Below, one piece after another: positions 17,622-26,203 of a DNA stretch of 64,000 nt. The position numbers were made by a program, and so were the translations under genes. Location: NCBI GenBank assembly GCA_910574865.1, contig CAJTDN010000011.1, positions 1 to 64,000 of the forward strand, read 5' to 3'. The notes under the pieces are model-generated. The model did not search any database. It saw only the letters and a program-made list of their open reading frames with translations, and was not told the DNA's origin. How positions within the stretch are numbered: position 1 is the stretch's first letter; the number at the start of each line of letters is the position of its first letter. This stretch comes from Lachnospiraceae bacterium. Its GTDB lineage: Bacteria; Bacillota; Clostridia; Lachnospirales; Lachnospiraceae.

Positions 17622-17735
17622 GTCAATTCCCGGTTCCGGCGAAGTCTCCGTCACCTCGTTGCCAATCGAATACATGATGACCGAGGAATGGGAAATGTCC
17701 GTGCGCACCATGGCGGCAAGGTCTTTTTCATGCCA
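17622..17735 (-). pseudogene. GH2 barrel fragment
   Basis: Thirty-eight residues read WHEKDLAAMVRTDISHSS and then VIMYSIGNEVTETSPEPG, the strand-4 region of a GH2 barrel including the acid/base Glu of GNE. Nothing recognisable as GH2 lies on either side. It differs from the intact GH2 at 13043-15493 and so comes from another, deleted gene. Confidence 0.7.
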
Positions 17736-17740
17736 CTCAG

Positions 17741-18069
17741 TTATTCTTTTTATTTTGGGACCTACGATGCAGAAATGCATTTGTCGGACAGTAATTGTCC
17801 GAATGAAACCATTTTTGAGCCTGTTTTTGCGCTGGAACATTTTCCAGCTTTAATCGCGGAGCATTATTACCTTTCAAAGCTTTTTAAAAAAAGAAATGGG
17901 AATATCCCTAAATCGCGGCATGCCAAAATTCGTTTTCTACGCACTGGGATAAAGGGCTTTTTCTTGAAAAAAGGGCAATCACAACAGTTAACATTGGCGC
18001 AATGCTTTGGAATGGAGGTATTTGGGTAATTCTATTTCAAAAAATGGGGAAAGTCAAAAAATTTATAAC
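17741..18069. other. Gap without a supported gene
   Basis: The plus strand is open across much of this stretch (about 17745-18029) but has no ribosome site or recognisable domain, and its codon use is unlike neighbouring genes. It is best read as debris beside the GH2 remnant. Confidence 0.35.
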
Positions 18070-18098
18070 TTGCAAACTTCCGACAAGTATGTTATATT
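18070..18098 (+). promoter_or_regulatory. Promoter of the antitoxin RNA
   Basis: TTGCAA at 18070-18075 and TATATT at 18093-18098 are separated by 17 bases, a good vegetative promoter. It points toward the 3' end of the toxin gene on the other strand, the layout of RatA/TxpA-type modules. Confidence 0.6.
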
Positions 18099-18104
18099 AT
18101 GAAT

Positions 18105-18197
18105 GAAAAAGGAAGCAGCCGCCCACAAAGTGGTTGACCTGCCGAGTGTGTTAAAAGCCTACCCAGACCGCCAAGTACAAGGTAGGCTTATTTATTT
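18105..18197 (+). ncRNA. Putative antisense antitoxin RNA
   Basis: The transcript would start near 18105, contain an early stem (CCGCCCAC...GTGG), and stop at the hairpin 18155-18189, whose plus-strand tail is ATTTATTTCC. It overlaps the 3' end of the toxin mRNA by about 40 bases through the shared terminator, as in TxpA/RatA and BsrG/SR4. Its ends are inferred from promoter and hairpin positions. Confidence 0.55.
18155..18189. terminator. Bidirectional terminator shared by toxin and antitoxin
   Basis: AAGCCTACC and GGTAGGCTT form a 9-bp stem. The plus-strand tail is T-rich and the minus-strand tail begins TTAAC, so convergent transcripts both end here and pair with each other. Confidence 0.65.
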
Positions 18198-18287
18198 CCG
18201 CTTGTTCCTACTATCTACGTAGGCAAGCAGTGCAATGAGAAACGTTCCAGAAAGTATCAATAGGGTCAACACTTCGTATGTACTCAT
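18192..18287 (-). CDS. Type I toxin, holin-like (Hol-Tox/TxpA family)
   Basis: The 31-residue peptide begins MSTYEVLTLLILSGTFLIAL and ends in AYVDSRNKRK: a short polar start, one membrane helix and a basic tail. This is the pattern of the PF16935 holin-like toxins and of TxpA/BsrG, which insert in the cell membrane when their antisense RNA is lacking. A GGAGGTG site sits seven bases before the ATG. The gene is too short for ordinary gene finding. The antisense promoter and shared terminator at 18070-18189 complete the module. It may stabilise this unstable zone. Confidence 0.75.
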   Translation of the reverse strand: MSTYEVLTLLILSGTFLIALLAYVDSRNKRK

Positions 18288-18354
18288 ATACACCACCTCC
18301 CTTCTCTTTCAAGTTTAGGAAGGCTTACCACCTTGTATCACGGCTACTTCATGT

Positions 18355-18366
18355 AGGATTCTATCA
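18355..18366 (-). promoter_or_regulatory. Extended -10 promoter of the toxin
   Basis: Read on the minus strand, TGATAGAAT provides a TG-extended -10 hexamer about 70 bases before the toxin start; the -35 match is poor. The long leader would allow the folding that hides the ribosome site in this toxin class. Confidence 0.35.
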
Positions 18367-18529
18367 CATATTGCCAAGATAGATTAGACGGAATCTCACA
18401 TACTTTTCACCTCTTCTTACCTATTGGTTGAGTAAATTTTCCTCACACAAAAACAGCATTCATACTTTCTATTCTATAATTGTCACCCACGAAAGCTTCT
18501 TTCTCACTATTAGGCCAAATCTATCCTCT

Positions 18530-18886
18530 TTATTCTAACAATTCCGCAAGAGAATCCCGCATCTCAAAAACACATTCATCAACAATATTAGACAACGACC
18601 ATTTCCCAGTTCCATAATGATAAACCATAAAATCATTGTCCCAGCAATCAAACAATGGAAGGATTTGTTTTCCTTTGAAATCAACATGCAAATCCACCTC
18701 GGCATCAACAATTTCATCATAAGATAACACACGGCATTCTTCCAAAAATATGGTTCTATCATTATTTGAAATTATTCTTTTAATAATTTCCGACATTTCA
18801 GTTCCATACAAACTTTCTATTTTAGACACTTTGGCGTTATTAATATGTAGCCCTTCTATACTTTCCAAATATTCTTTGTTTGTCAT
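18530..18886 (-). CDS. SUKH (SMI1/KNR4) immunity protein
   Basis: The 118-residue protein has a SUKH-like pattern: helical start (EYLESIEGLHINNAKVSKIE), a YGTEMSEIIKRIIS helix, ILPLFDCWDNDFMVYH strand block and a final FEMRDSLAELL helix. SUKH proteins bind and neutralise nuclease toxins of contact-dependent or polymorphic toxin systems. Its start overlaps the stop of the HNH-containing gene by four bases, so it is translationally coupled to the toxin it should neutralise. Confidence 0.72.
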   Translation of the reverse strand: MTNKEYLESIEGLHINNAKVSKIESLYGTEMSEIIKRIISNNDRTIFLEECRVLSYDEIVDAEVDLHVDFKGKQILPLFDCWDNDFMVYHYGTGKWSLSNIVDECVFEMRDSLAELLE

Positions 18887-19632
18887 TTTTCCATTCCTCC
18901 TACCATTTTACACATTCTGTCACATGGACCATCCGTGATATGAACTCCGCTATGTTCAAAGTGCACTTCCGCATGTAACGGGGTAATGTTACTAACTTCA
19001 TTTTTGCCACCTACATTGAGCGGTTGCAAATGGTGTGCATCAAATCTATCGCCCTTCCTGAATATTTCCTTATTCATGATGCAATCCAAAAGCGACGTTG
19101 TGACATGATTCGTTTGCGTGTACACATCAGCACCTTGTTTTGGGGAAAATAAAAATGTCTTTTCCTCTCCCATGTACTTAGCGTCGGTGTACGGAGGGCA
19201 ACACGTCCGGGCCCACTCATTTTGGCACACTGCCACCACGCCACACGGAAGTTTTGCCAATTCCGTAATCTGGTCGTCATTTAAATTGGCCGCCCTGCCC
19301 ACCAACTCTCGATCCGACAAGTCCGGCAACCGCATAATGATTTTGGTATTTGTATTTCTTATCGTTGACAAATCCAGCAACCCCGGTGCATGATCCACAA
19401 TGACAAAACCCTCTCCAAATGTCCGCATTTCAGCGATTGCATTGGCCAACATTTCCACGCTTTTTCCCAATAAATTGGCACTCTCTGACGATTGTTCCAG
19501 CGAAGTGCGCCTCGATAGATTATGGGCTTCTTCCAACACGGTAATGTGTTTTAACGGACTGTTCATGCCATTAATTCCGTTTGTCAACGATTGCAGCCTT
19601 GTAAGCCCCTTTGTTTTCATTATCATACCCAC
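18883..19632 (-). CDS. Chimera of HerA-type ATPase fragment and HNH toxin nuclease domain
   Basis: Residues 25-150 match the C-terminal part of HerA/DUF87 ATPases: HITVLEEAHNLSRRTSLEQS (Walker B with the Glu), FGEGFVIVDHAPGLLDLS and DRELVGRAANLNDDQITEL. At about residue 150 this breaks at WARTCCPPYTDA and a different C-terminal part begins, ending in FDAHHLQPLNVGG, NITPLHAEVHFEHSGVH and DRMCK, an HNH-type nuclease motif like polymorphic toxin tips. The ATPase upstream half is also frameshifted near 19600 (IIDLSG in another frame). The junction coincides with a repeat found at 9967. The nuclease end with its SUKH partner may still matter although the whole is a recombination product. Confidence 0.6.
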   Translation of the reverse strand: MGMIMKTKGLTRLQSLTNGINGMNSPLKHITVLEEAHNLSRRTSLEQSSESANLLGKSVEMLANAIAEMRTFGEGFVIVDHAPGLLDLSTIRNTNTKIIMRLPDLSDRELVGRAANLNDDQITELAKLPCGVVAVCQNEWARTCCPPYTDAKYMGEEKTFLFSPKQGADVYTQTNHVTTSLLDCIMNKEIFRKGDRFDAHHLQPLNVGGKNEVSNITPLHAEVHFEHSGVHITDGPCDRMCKMVGGMEK

Positions 19633-19745
19633 TTAAATCAATAATCGTCTTGACGTTTCGCGCGACATCTCCTTTCTCCTCATGATTCATGTGGAAAATA
19701 TGTCCTAACCCTAATTTTTTATCATTATTCTTCTCCAAAATGTAA

Positions 19746-19891
19746 AAGGCCGTGTTGTAAAACACACGGCCTTCTATTTCCAGTGCGCCGCCGGGCGCAC
19801 CGGGAAATAGCCCTCTTCCCGTCTCATCATTTTTTATACTCACGGCCGATGAAATCTGCCGTGAGTATACATGATGAAAAGAAGAAGGGCT
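19746..19891 (-). terminator. Hairpin array after the GH120 gene
   Basis: Three successive folds lie here: AAGGCCGTGT/ACACGGCCTT (19746-19773, T-rich on the minus strand), a GTGCGCC/GGCGCAC stem within CTATTTCC/GGGAAATAG, and a long imperfect hairpin 19809-19891 whose core pairs TATACTCACGGC with GCCGTGAGTATA. They follow the GH120 stop on its own strand, so they form a strong 3' end and perhaps protect the mRNA. Confidence 0.55.
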
Positions 19892-19914
19892 TTTATATAT
19901 CCTGCTCCACGCTT

Positions 19915-21954
19915 TTAAAATACTTTATACGTCTCTTCCGCCTTCGCGAACGGCCCCGGGATGCTGCTTAACCCACGGTGTCCCCCGAAATAATCCTCGT
20001 TGAACACGATGTCCGTGCCATCCGGGTTTTCAAAACGCTCCTCCGGCTCGAAGGCCTCTCCCAGCGTGTCGGAATTGATAATTCCCGTCCCAAAGTCCCC
20101 GAAGAATTCGAACACGTTGGTATTTAACGTATAATTTCCATCCTCTTCCACAAGCTCCAGGGTAACCTTGTTTTCCTCGTCCACCAGCTTGTTCTCCTCG
20201 TGTTTCCACGCCAGCGCGCCGTTAAAATACGCGTTTCCGTCAATCCATACCGGCAGGTGCTCGAAGTGCGCGTTCATCATCTCGAACATATCGTACATGT
20301 CCACTTTTTGCCCAATTTTGAACTTCTGAATCCACTCCTCATAAGTGGGGTATTCATCCCAGACGAAGTTGCCGCCCCGGTCGTTTAACGTGGCAGAAAA
20401 TCCCATGCTTTCCGTCGGCTGCGGATCCGGGTCGTAGGGGTATTTCTGAATGAACAAGTTATTGTACACCCGGTTGTCGCCATGGAGGAATGACATGAAT
20501 CCGGCCACTTCCGTGCGGTGCGGAATGTGGTACGGCGTGTAACGCGGCTCTTCCCTCCCGTTCGCGCGCATGTCCGTGCCGCCGCCCACGACGGTGAACG
20601 CCCCGGCGAACAAGTTGTGGACGCAGGCGATTCCCTGCGTTGCCCAACGCACGCTTGCCTTCGAGAGCAAAATGTTGTTGTCTATCAGCGTCGGCCCGTG
20701 GCTCACTTCCACGAAAATGTCCTGGCACATGCTGTTCGCGTCGCGCGTGATGAACTCCGGCTCATGGTTGTCATGCATCAGGTTCTGGGTAAACCGCGTC
20801 CCCTGCGCCTGCCAGTCTGTCCAGATTCCCATCGTGCAGTGGTGGATATGGTTCCTGCGGAAAACAACGTCAATCGCTGCATGGAACTTGATTCCGCCCA
20901 TTTCCGCCCCGGTCAACTGCTGCATGTTATTAATATGGTGGATGTGATTGTCCTCAATCAGCGAGAACACGCAGCCCATGCGCCCCACGATGCCGGCCTG
21001 GCCGCAGTCGTGGATATTGCACCTGCGCACGATATGGGAACCGACCGTTTCCTTCGTCCACCCGTCGTACTGGGCGATGCAGACCGCGTCCCGTTCCATC
21101 TGGGTCGGACTCTTGACGTGCTTCCTCGTAAAATAATTGTCGTTGTCCTTCTCCGTCTGGTGATAATTTCCGAACGAAATGCCACAGCATTTGCTGTTGG
21201 AAATGTCACATTCCTCGATAATCCACCCTTTGCTCCAGTGTGCTCCAATCATCCCGTCCTGGAATGCCGCCGGCGGCGCCCAGTTGGTGGCGGCCTTTTC
21301 CACCGCGAAGCCGCTTAACGTGATGAAGCCCACGCCCTTCTTGGATGGCATGAAACAGTTACGGCGAACGTTGATTTCCACCTTCTCCTGATTCGGATCC
21401 TTGCCCTGGAAATTGGCATAAATCGTCGTTGTCTTCTCCCCGACGACGGCAAACCATTTCAGGTTTGCATACTGCGGTTCCCACGACCGTTCAAAAGGCT
21501 TTCCCTCCACGCAGTCCTCGAGCGAGACCGCCTCGTACATCTGCCGGTCATTTATATATACCGCGCCCCTGTGCATGTCGATGAACTCACCGGTTTCCGC
21601 GTTTTTCGGCGTAAAATACCAGTCCCCTTCCACCGCCAAGGCGTAAGGATTGTACCCGTTGAACACGCCGTTGTCCACTTCAAACATATAGGTTGTTTTT
21701 TCATATGGTTTCCAGCCCTTGGCCTCCTCGGCCCCGCTGATTGTCGCGCCAAGCGGCTCCACGCTGTGGTATACGATGCGCTCGTCCTTGGTTCCGGCGT
21801 TCACCGGATCCACGTACTCGCGGTAAATTCCCGGATACACCAAGACCTCGTCCCCGGCCCTGGCCACCTTTGCCGCGTCATTGATATGTTTAAACGGCCT
21901 TTCCTTGCTCCCGTCGCCCTGACGGGCCGCTTTTGCATTTACATAAAAAATCAT
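19915..21954 (-). CDS. GH120 beta-xylosidase
   Basis: The 679-residue protein is a right-handed parallel beta-helix with an inserted sandwich domain, the fold of GH120. It matches the XylC pattern throughout, including TTTIYANFQGKDPN, VEINVRRNCF, NWAPPAA and STEVAGF-like blocks. Candidate nucleophile Asp380 lies in GIWTDWQAQGTR and acid/base Glu416 in DIFVEVSHGP, at spacing close to the known enzyme. It has no signal peptide, so it cleaves xylobiose or short xylo-oligosaccharides inside the cell. It follows the GH3 and rhodanese-type genes on the same strand. Confidence 0.92.
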   Translation of the reverse strand: MIFYVNAKAARQGDGSKERPFKHINDAAKVARAGDEVLVYPGIYREYVDPVNAGTKDERIVYHSVEPLGATISGAEEAKGWKPYEKTTYMFEVDNGVFNGYNPYALAVEGDWYFTPKNAETGEFIDMHRGAVYINDRQMYEAVSLEDCVEGKPFERSWEPQYANLKWFAVVGEKTTTIYANFQGKDPNQEKVEINVRRNCFMPSKKGVGFITLSGFAVEKAATNWAPPAAFQDGMIGAHWSKGWIIEECDISNSKCCGISFGNYHQTEKDNDNYFTRKHVKSPTQMERDAVCIAQYDGWTKETVGSHIVRRCNIHDCGQAGIVGRMGCVFSLIEDNHIHHINNMQQLTGAEMGGIKFHAAIDVVFRRNHIHHCTMGIWTDWQAQGTRFTQNLMHDNHEPEFITRDANSMCQDIFVEVSHGPTLIDNNILLSKASVRWATQGIACVHNLFAGAFTVVGGGTDMRANGREEPRYTPYHIPHRTEVAGFMSFLHGDNRVYNNLFIQKYPYDPDPQPTESMGFSATLNDRGGNFVWDEYPTYEEWIQKFKIGQKVDMYDMFEMMNAHFEHLPVWIDGNAYFNGALAWKHEENKLVDEENKVTLELVEEDGNYTLNTNVFEFFGDFGTGIINSDTLGEAFEPEERFENPDGTDIVFNEDYFGGHRGLSSIPGPFAKAEETYKVF

Positions 21955-22059
21955 GATAGTCTCCTTTCCATTCTATTCCATAACATCTATTCCATAACAT
22001 TGCCCTATTCGCGTGGTCGTGCGTTTTGCCACACAGTCACCGCCCCGATAATGTACTGG

Positions 22060-22100
22060 ATGCCGTTACAATCCGCAGCCAATCAAACCGTGAATTGCAA
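22060..22100 (+). repeat. Degenerate GTTAC-family element
   Basis: GGATGCCGTTACAATC followed by CCGTGAATTGCAATC matches the right end of the element at 48773-48971 and the copy at 62467-62512, with internal decay. It lies just upstream of the GH120 gene. Confidence 0.5.
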
Positions 22101-22104
22101 TCTC

Positions 22105-23073
22105 TCACTTAACGTGCAACAATTCCCCGGCCCCGCCCAGCGAATAGGCCCGTGGAAAATGCCGCCGTCTCGCATAATGCGCGGCTTCGTCCGCCTGCGT
22201 CCCGTACTCGCACAAAAATGCCAAAAACGTCTCCTCCGGCTGTTCCTCCAGCCATTCCACGACCTCATCCATGCACATGTACAAGACCTGCTCCGGGGAA
22301 ATTCCCGCCGGCATCCCCGCGCGTTTCTTTCCCCGCAAGTCTATCAGCCATCCACCTTGTTCCAACTGCTCGTTCACGTAGGTGAAAGACGCTCGGACCT
22401 GCGCCATTTCATATGCGTTCAAGATGATTTCCTCACCCCGAGCGTTCACAAGGCGCAGCCTCGGGTCGGACGCGCCATATCGCGCATTTCCACTTCTTCC
22501 CGCACGGCTCACGTTCCGCGCGCCACTTTCGTCCTCCACGCGACCCGCTACCAGCGCGCAGTCCGTTACCTTGCGTACCCGCACGCATTTCGGACAGTCC
22601 GGCATCGTCACCAGTTCCCCATTGTCACAGAGCAGGAAAATCTGCCGCGTCTGGTGGTCATAAAGCATCTGGTTGATTTTCCCCGAGGCACGCACGAACC
22701 CGTTTAACGTGCTTCCCACCATCAAGTTCGCCGACTCCCACACGCCGCCCATCAGGGAGCGGTACACGTATGGCAACCCGTCCTCACCATTTCCCACGGC
22801 GACAAAATCCACGTCCGTGGCCGCAATTGCGGTAAAAGTGCAGGCCGGATAATACCCCGCGTAATTCTCGTTAAAGGAAACCTGCTGCCAGTCCACGCTT
22901 TTGGCAGAGTCCGGCCGGCAGTTCGCGTCTTCCGTCGATTTTCCCCGCCAGTCCGCGTTCACGGCAAACTTCACTTGCGCCTTCCACAAATTTCCGTCCT
23001 TGTCCAATGCCAATCTCGTTCTGCAACCATCCCGCCCGCACACCTGCGCGAACTTTCCTTCCCCGCCGCACAT
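22105..23073 (-). CDS. Protein with C-terminal rhodanese-like domain
   Basis: In this 322-residue protein the last 90 residues resemble a rhodanese domain: WLIDLRGKKRAGMPAGISPE, then FLAFLCEYGTQADEAA with Cys in the CxxGxxA active-loop position, then AYSLGGAGELL. The first 170 residues look like repeated beta-strands with FTAIAATDVDFVAVGNGEDG and LPYVYRSLMGGVWESANLMV, resembling a partial propeller of unknown role. Context is two xylosidase genes, which is unexpected for sulfur-transfer chemistry. The start at 23073 has only a weak ribosome site, so the true N-terminus is uncertain. Confidence 0.55.
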   Translation of the reverse strand: MCGGEGKFAQVCGRDGCRTRLALDKDGNLWKAQVKFAVNADWRGKSTEDANCRPDSAKSVDWQQVSFNENYAGYYPACTFTAIAATDVDFVAVGNGEDGLPYVYRSLMGGVWESANLMVGSTLNGFVRASGKINQMLYDHQTRQIFLLCDNGELVTMPDCPKCVRVRKVTDCALVAGRVEDESGARNVSRAGRSGNARYGASDPRLRLVNARGEEIILNAYEMAQVRASFTYVNEQLEQGGWLIDLRGKKRAGMPAGISPEQVLYMCMDEVVEWLEEQPEETFLAFLCEYGTQADEAAHYARRRHFPRAYSLGGAGELLHVK

Positions 23074-23217
23074 TTTCCATCATGCCCTTTCACTTTATAC
23101 ACACGAACGACACCACGGAAGAGTTTTTGACAACAAATGTCATCTTACAAATCCTTTTGCATCATTTGTCTATATGCATTTTATATCAAAACTTTTCCTG
23201 GCATCACAATTCTCTCT

Positions 23218-25875
23218 TTACTTTACCGCGAACCCGATTCTCGCGCTCTTCGTCTCACCTTCGTATCCGACGGACACGGTCACCAGCGCCACGCCACGTC
23301 CGGCCGCCGTCACGCGCCCGTGCTCGTCCACGCGGATGATTTCGTTGTCACTGGACGTGTACACCGGCCTGTGCTCCGTCAAATCCAGCCTCGTGCTGTC
23401 GAGCAAAGTCGCCACGGTCTTGATTTTCGCCGTGCCGCACAGTTCGAGCACCTGCCTGTCGCTCACCGCGTACACGTTGGCTAAAGGCGCGTCCCACTCG
23501 CCGCTAATCGTGACTTCCTGGCAGCACGCGATGTCCGCGCTGCTGCGCCCGATTTCCACGCGGTAGGTCCCGCTCTCGACGATTAATTTCTTGCGCAGGT
23601 AGCTCCAGAAGTTGATGTCGCTGACCGGCACCGTAAGTTCCACGGTCTTTGTCTCGCCCGCCTTGATAAACACCTTCTCAAACGCCTTGAGCTGGCGCGC
23701 CGGCTTGTTGTCATCCGTTCCCTTCGGAATGTTCTTGCCGATATAAAGCTCGACGATTTCCGCCCCGTCGCGCGCGCCGCTGTTCGTCACGTCGACGCTC
23801 ACCTTCAGAATGTCATTGGCGTCAAGCTCTGTCGCGCTTACCTTCATGTTCGAATAATCGAACGTCGTATAGCTCAGCCCGTGGCCGAACGGGAAAATCG
23901 GCTCGCCCTTATAATACATGTACGTCCTCGTCTTGAAATTGACCGTGTCATGCTTGCGAAGACCATAATCATTGAGCATCGGCAGCTCGTCCACGTCCTT
24001 GTACCAGGTCGCCGTCAGTTTCGCGTTCGGGTTCACCTTGCCAAAAATGACGTTGGCGATGGCCGTCCCCTGCTCCTGTCCGGCAAAATGCTCGTTGAGA
24101 ATCGTGTGCGCCTTCTCGAAGAACGTTCCGCCGACCGCGCCGAGCGTCTGCAGCACCACGATGGTATTGTCATTGACTTCCAATAATTTCTCAATCTTCT
24201 CACTCTGTCCGTAGGGAAGCTCCAGCGTGTCGCGGTCATGCTCCTCGGACGCGTTGGTCGCGTCGGTCCCGGCAATCACGATAACATAGTCCGCGTCCTT
24301 CGCCGCCTCCAGGGCGCGGGCGAACAACTCGTCGTTATCCTTGCGGTAATCCGGATCCTCGGGAACGTACTTTTCAGGACTGCCGAATGCCACGCCGACC
24401 TCCTGCAACGTCGCGTTCGGACCCATGAAATCCGCCATCTGCCGCTGCATGGCCGCCACCTGCTCCGGATCCATGTTCGCCATCGTCGCTGCCGCCGCGT
24501 CTTCATCGCCGCCCATCGGTCCCGCGCCCGGCAGCAAATCCGCCACGCCGCCGGCCTTGAACTCCTTGCCGCAACACCAGCCCTTCTCATAAACCAGTTC
24601 CACGTCGCTGCCTTCCAGCTCGCGGCGGATTCCCTCCAACGCCATCACGTTGACCGGGGTGTCCACGACCTTGCTCATACTGCCCGCGCTGTAGCCGCCA
24701 AGCTCGCGGTAAATGGCGTTCGGGCCGACCACCAGTATCTTTTTCGCCGCGTTCTTATTTAACGGCAAAATCTGCTTGTCATTTTTCAAAAGGACGATGG
24801 TGTCATTCGCCATGTCCACGGACAACGCCTTCATTTCATCCGAGCAAATGCTCTCCTTGCCGATTGACGAATATGGCACATGCGACTTGTCGTCAAATAG
24901 GCCGAGCCGGAAACGCACCGTGAAAATACGCACCAGCGCACGGTCAAGCACGGACTCCTCAATCAGCCCTTCCTCGATGGCCTGCATCAGGTTGTACTTG
25001 TGCTCGGTTCCGCAGCTCATGTCCGTCCCGGCAATCAAAGTCATCGCCGACGCTTCCTTCATGTTCTTCGCATAATAATGTCCGGAAAGCTTCTCGCCGC
25101 TGCCCATGGCCGCGAACATCGGGCTCTCGTACACGTCGCCGACCGCGCCGCAGTCGGAAACGACGAAACCGTCAAACCCCCACTCCTCGCGTAAGAGCGT
25201 CGTCAGCAGCATGTCGTTACAAGAGGCGGGCACCCCGTTGATACGGTTGTAGGACGTCATGATGCTCTGCGCTCCGCCCTCGCGGATGGCATACTCGAAC
25301 ACCTTCGTATAATATTCGCGGAGCGTCGCCTCGTCCACGTTCGAGGAACCGCGGTGGCGGTTGTTTTCCGAACTGTTCAGCGCGTAATGCTTCGGCGTGG
25401 AGACGACTTTCGTGTATTTCTCGTCATCGCCCTGCATGCCCTGTATGTAACTGGCCGCCATCTTGCCCGCCAAGTAGGGATCCTCGCCAAAATTCTCATC
25501 GCTCCGGCCATTACGCGGATCGCGCGCCAGGTTGATGGTCGGACACCACATATGCAGCTCGTCGCCGTCAATATTGTTGTAGGCGCGGCACTCGTCGGAA
25601 ATGGCGCTCGTCACCTTCTTAATCTTCTCCCTATCCCAGGACTGGCTCATCGCCAGACATACCGGATAGCTCGTCACGTCCATCGGACGGAACTTGAACG
25701 GCCCGAAGAACCCGTGGGAAGCCTCGCTCCAATAGTTGTAATACGGCACGTCCAGGCGCGGGATGGCCGCCCCGTGGTTGCCCAGCTGGCTGATTTTCTC
25801 CTCCAGCGTCATCTTGGACACCAGGTCCACCGCGCGCTCCTCGAAGCCGTACGACTCGTTCTTGTAAATTGGCAT
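23218..25875 (-). CDS. GH3 beta-xylosidase/beta-glucosidase with Ig-like tail
   Basis: The 885-residue enzyme has the normal GH3 order: barrel (1-330; KHYALNSSENNRH carries the substrate-binding Lys-His), sandwich (about 360-640), fibronectin-like domain (about 690-770), and an extra Big_2-type Ig-like end (about 810-885, ending YEGETKSARIGFAVK). The nucleophile is Asp241 in GFVVSDCGAVGD. It lacks a signal peptide. The barrel resembles clostridial xylosidase-type GH3, and the nearby GH120 supports a role in xylo-oligosaccharide breakdown, but glucoside activity is possible. Confidence 0.9.
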   Translation of the reverse strand: MPIYKNESYGFEERAVDLVSKMTLEEKISQLGNHGAAIPRLDVPYYNYWSEASHGFFGPFKFRPMDVTSYPVCLAMSQSWDREKIKKVTSAISDECRAYNNIDGDELHMWCPTINLARDPRNGRSDENFGEDPYLAGKMAASYIQGMQGDDEKYTKVVSTPKHYALNSSENNRHRGSSNVDEATLREYYTKVFEYAIREGGAQSIMTSYNRINGVPASCNDMLLTTLLREEWGFDGFVVSDCGAVGDVYESPMFAAMGSGEKLSGHYYAKNMKEASAMTLIAGTDMSCGTEHKYNLMQAIEEGLIEESVLDRALVRIFTVRFRLGLFDDKSHVPYSSIGKESICSDEMKALSVDMANDTIVLLKNDKQILPLNKNAAKKILVVGPNAIYRELGGYSAGSMSKVVDTPVNVMALEGIRRELEGSDVELVYEKGWCCGKEFKAGGVADLLPGAGPMGGDEDAAAATMANMDPEQVAAMQRQMADFMGPNATLQEVGVAFGSPEKYVPEDPDYRKDNDELFARALEAAKDADYVIVIAGTDATNASEEHDRDTLELPYGQSEKIEKLLEVNDNTIVVLQTLGAVGGTFFEKAHTILNEHFAGQEQGTAIANVIFGKVNPNAKLTATWYKDVDELPMLNDYGLRKHDTVNFKTRTYMYYKGEPIFPFGHGLSYTTFDYSNMKVSATELDANDILKVSVDVTNSGARDGAEIVELYIGKNIPKGTDDNKPARQLKAFEKVFIKAGETKTVELTVPVSDINFWSYLRKKLIVESGTYRVEIGRSSADIACCQEVTISGEWDAPLANVYAVSDRQVLELCGTAKIKTVATLLDSTRLDLTEHRPVYTSSDNEIIRVDEHGRVTAAGRGVALVTVSVGYEGETKSARIGFAVK

Positions 25876-26133
25876 GTCCTTGTTTCTCCTTTCTTTTTCG
25901 TGGTGATACCCAAATTACGAAACCACAATCTCCTTGCGCGCATGCGCACGAAGCACGTGGCAATCCAAAGGTATCATCGGGGCCGATATGCGTTTCGTCC
26001 CCTGCATCGTGAATAGTAGTGTGTTCGTCAGTGTGCGTGTGCTCGTGCACAACCCATGTGTCCATTATAGCAGATATCGCCGAATAAGTCCAGTAATATT
26101 TTTATAAAAAAAACAATCATCACAAAACCTTTA

Positions 26134-26189
26134 ACATTTTTCAAGCGCACTTTTCTATCATTATGTCACATTTTTCAGGCGCACTTTTT
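26134..26189. promoter_or_regulatory. Direct repeats in the GH3/flotillin divergent gap
   Basis: ACATTTTTCAAGCGCACTTTT at 26134-26154 recurs as ACATTTTTCAGGCGCACTTTTT at 26168-26189, a 34-base step. The pair sits just upstream of the flotillin promoter and on the promoter side of the GH3 gene, so it is a likely binding site for a regulator of one or both. Confidence 0.5.
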
Positions 26190-26203
26190 CTGTCACAAAA
26201 CAT

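Noticed and set aside
17604-18029. Plus-strand reading frame of about 140 codons
   Set aside because: No ribosome site or recognisable domain, and it lies antisense to the GH2 fragment in its first third.
19571-19843. Minus-strand frame of 90 codons overlapping the HerA fragment
   Set aside because: Part of it crosses three hairpins and the rest is a frameshifted piece of the ATPase, so it is not an independent gene.
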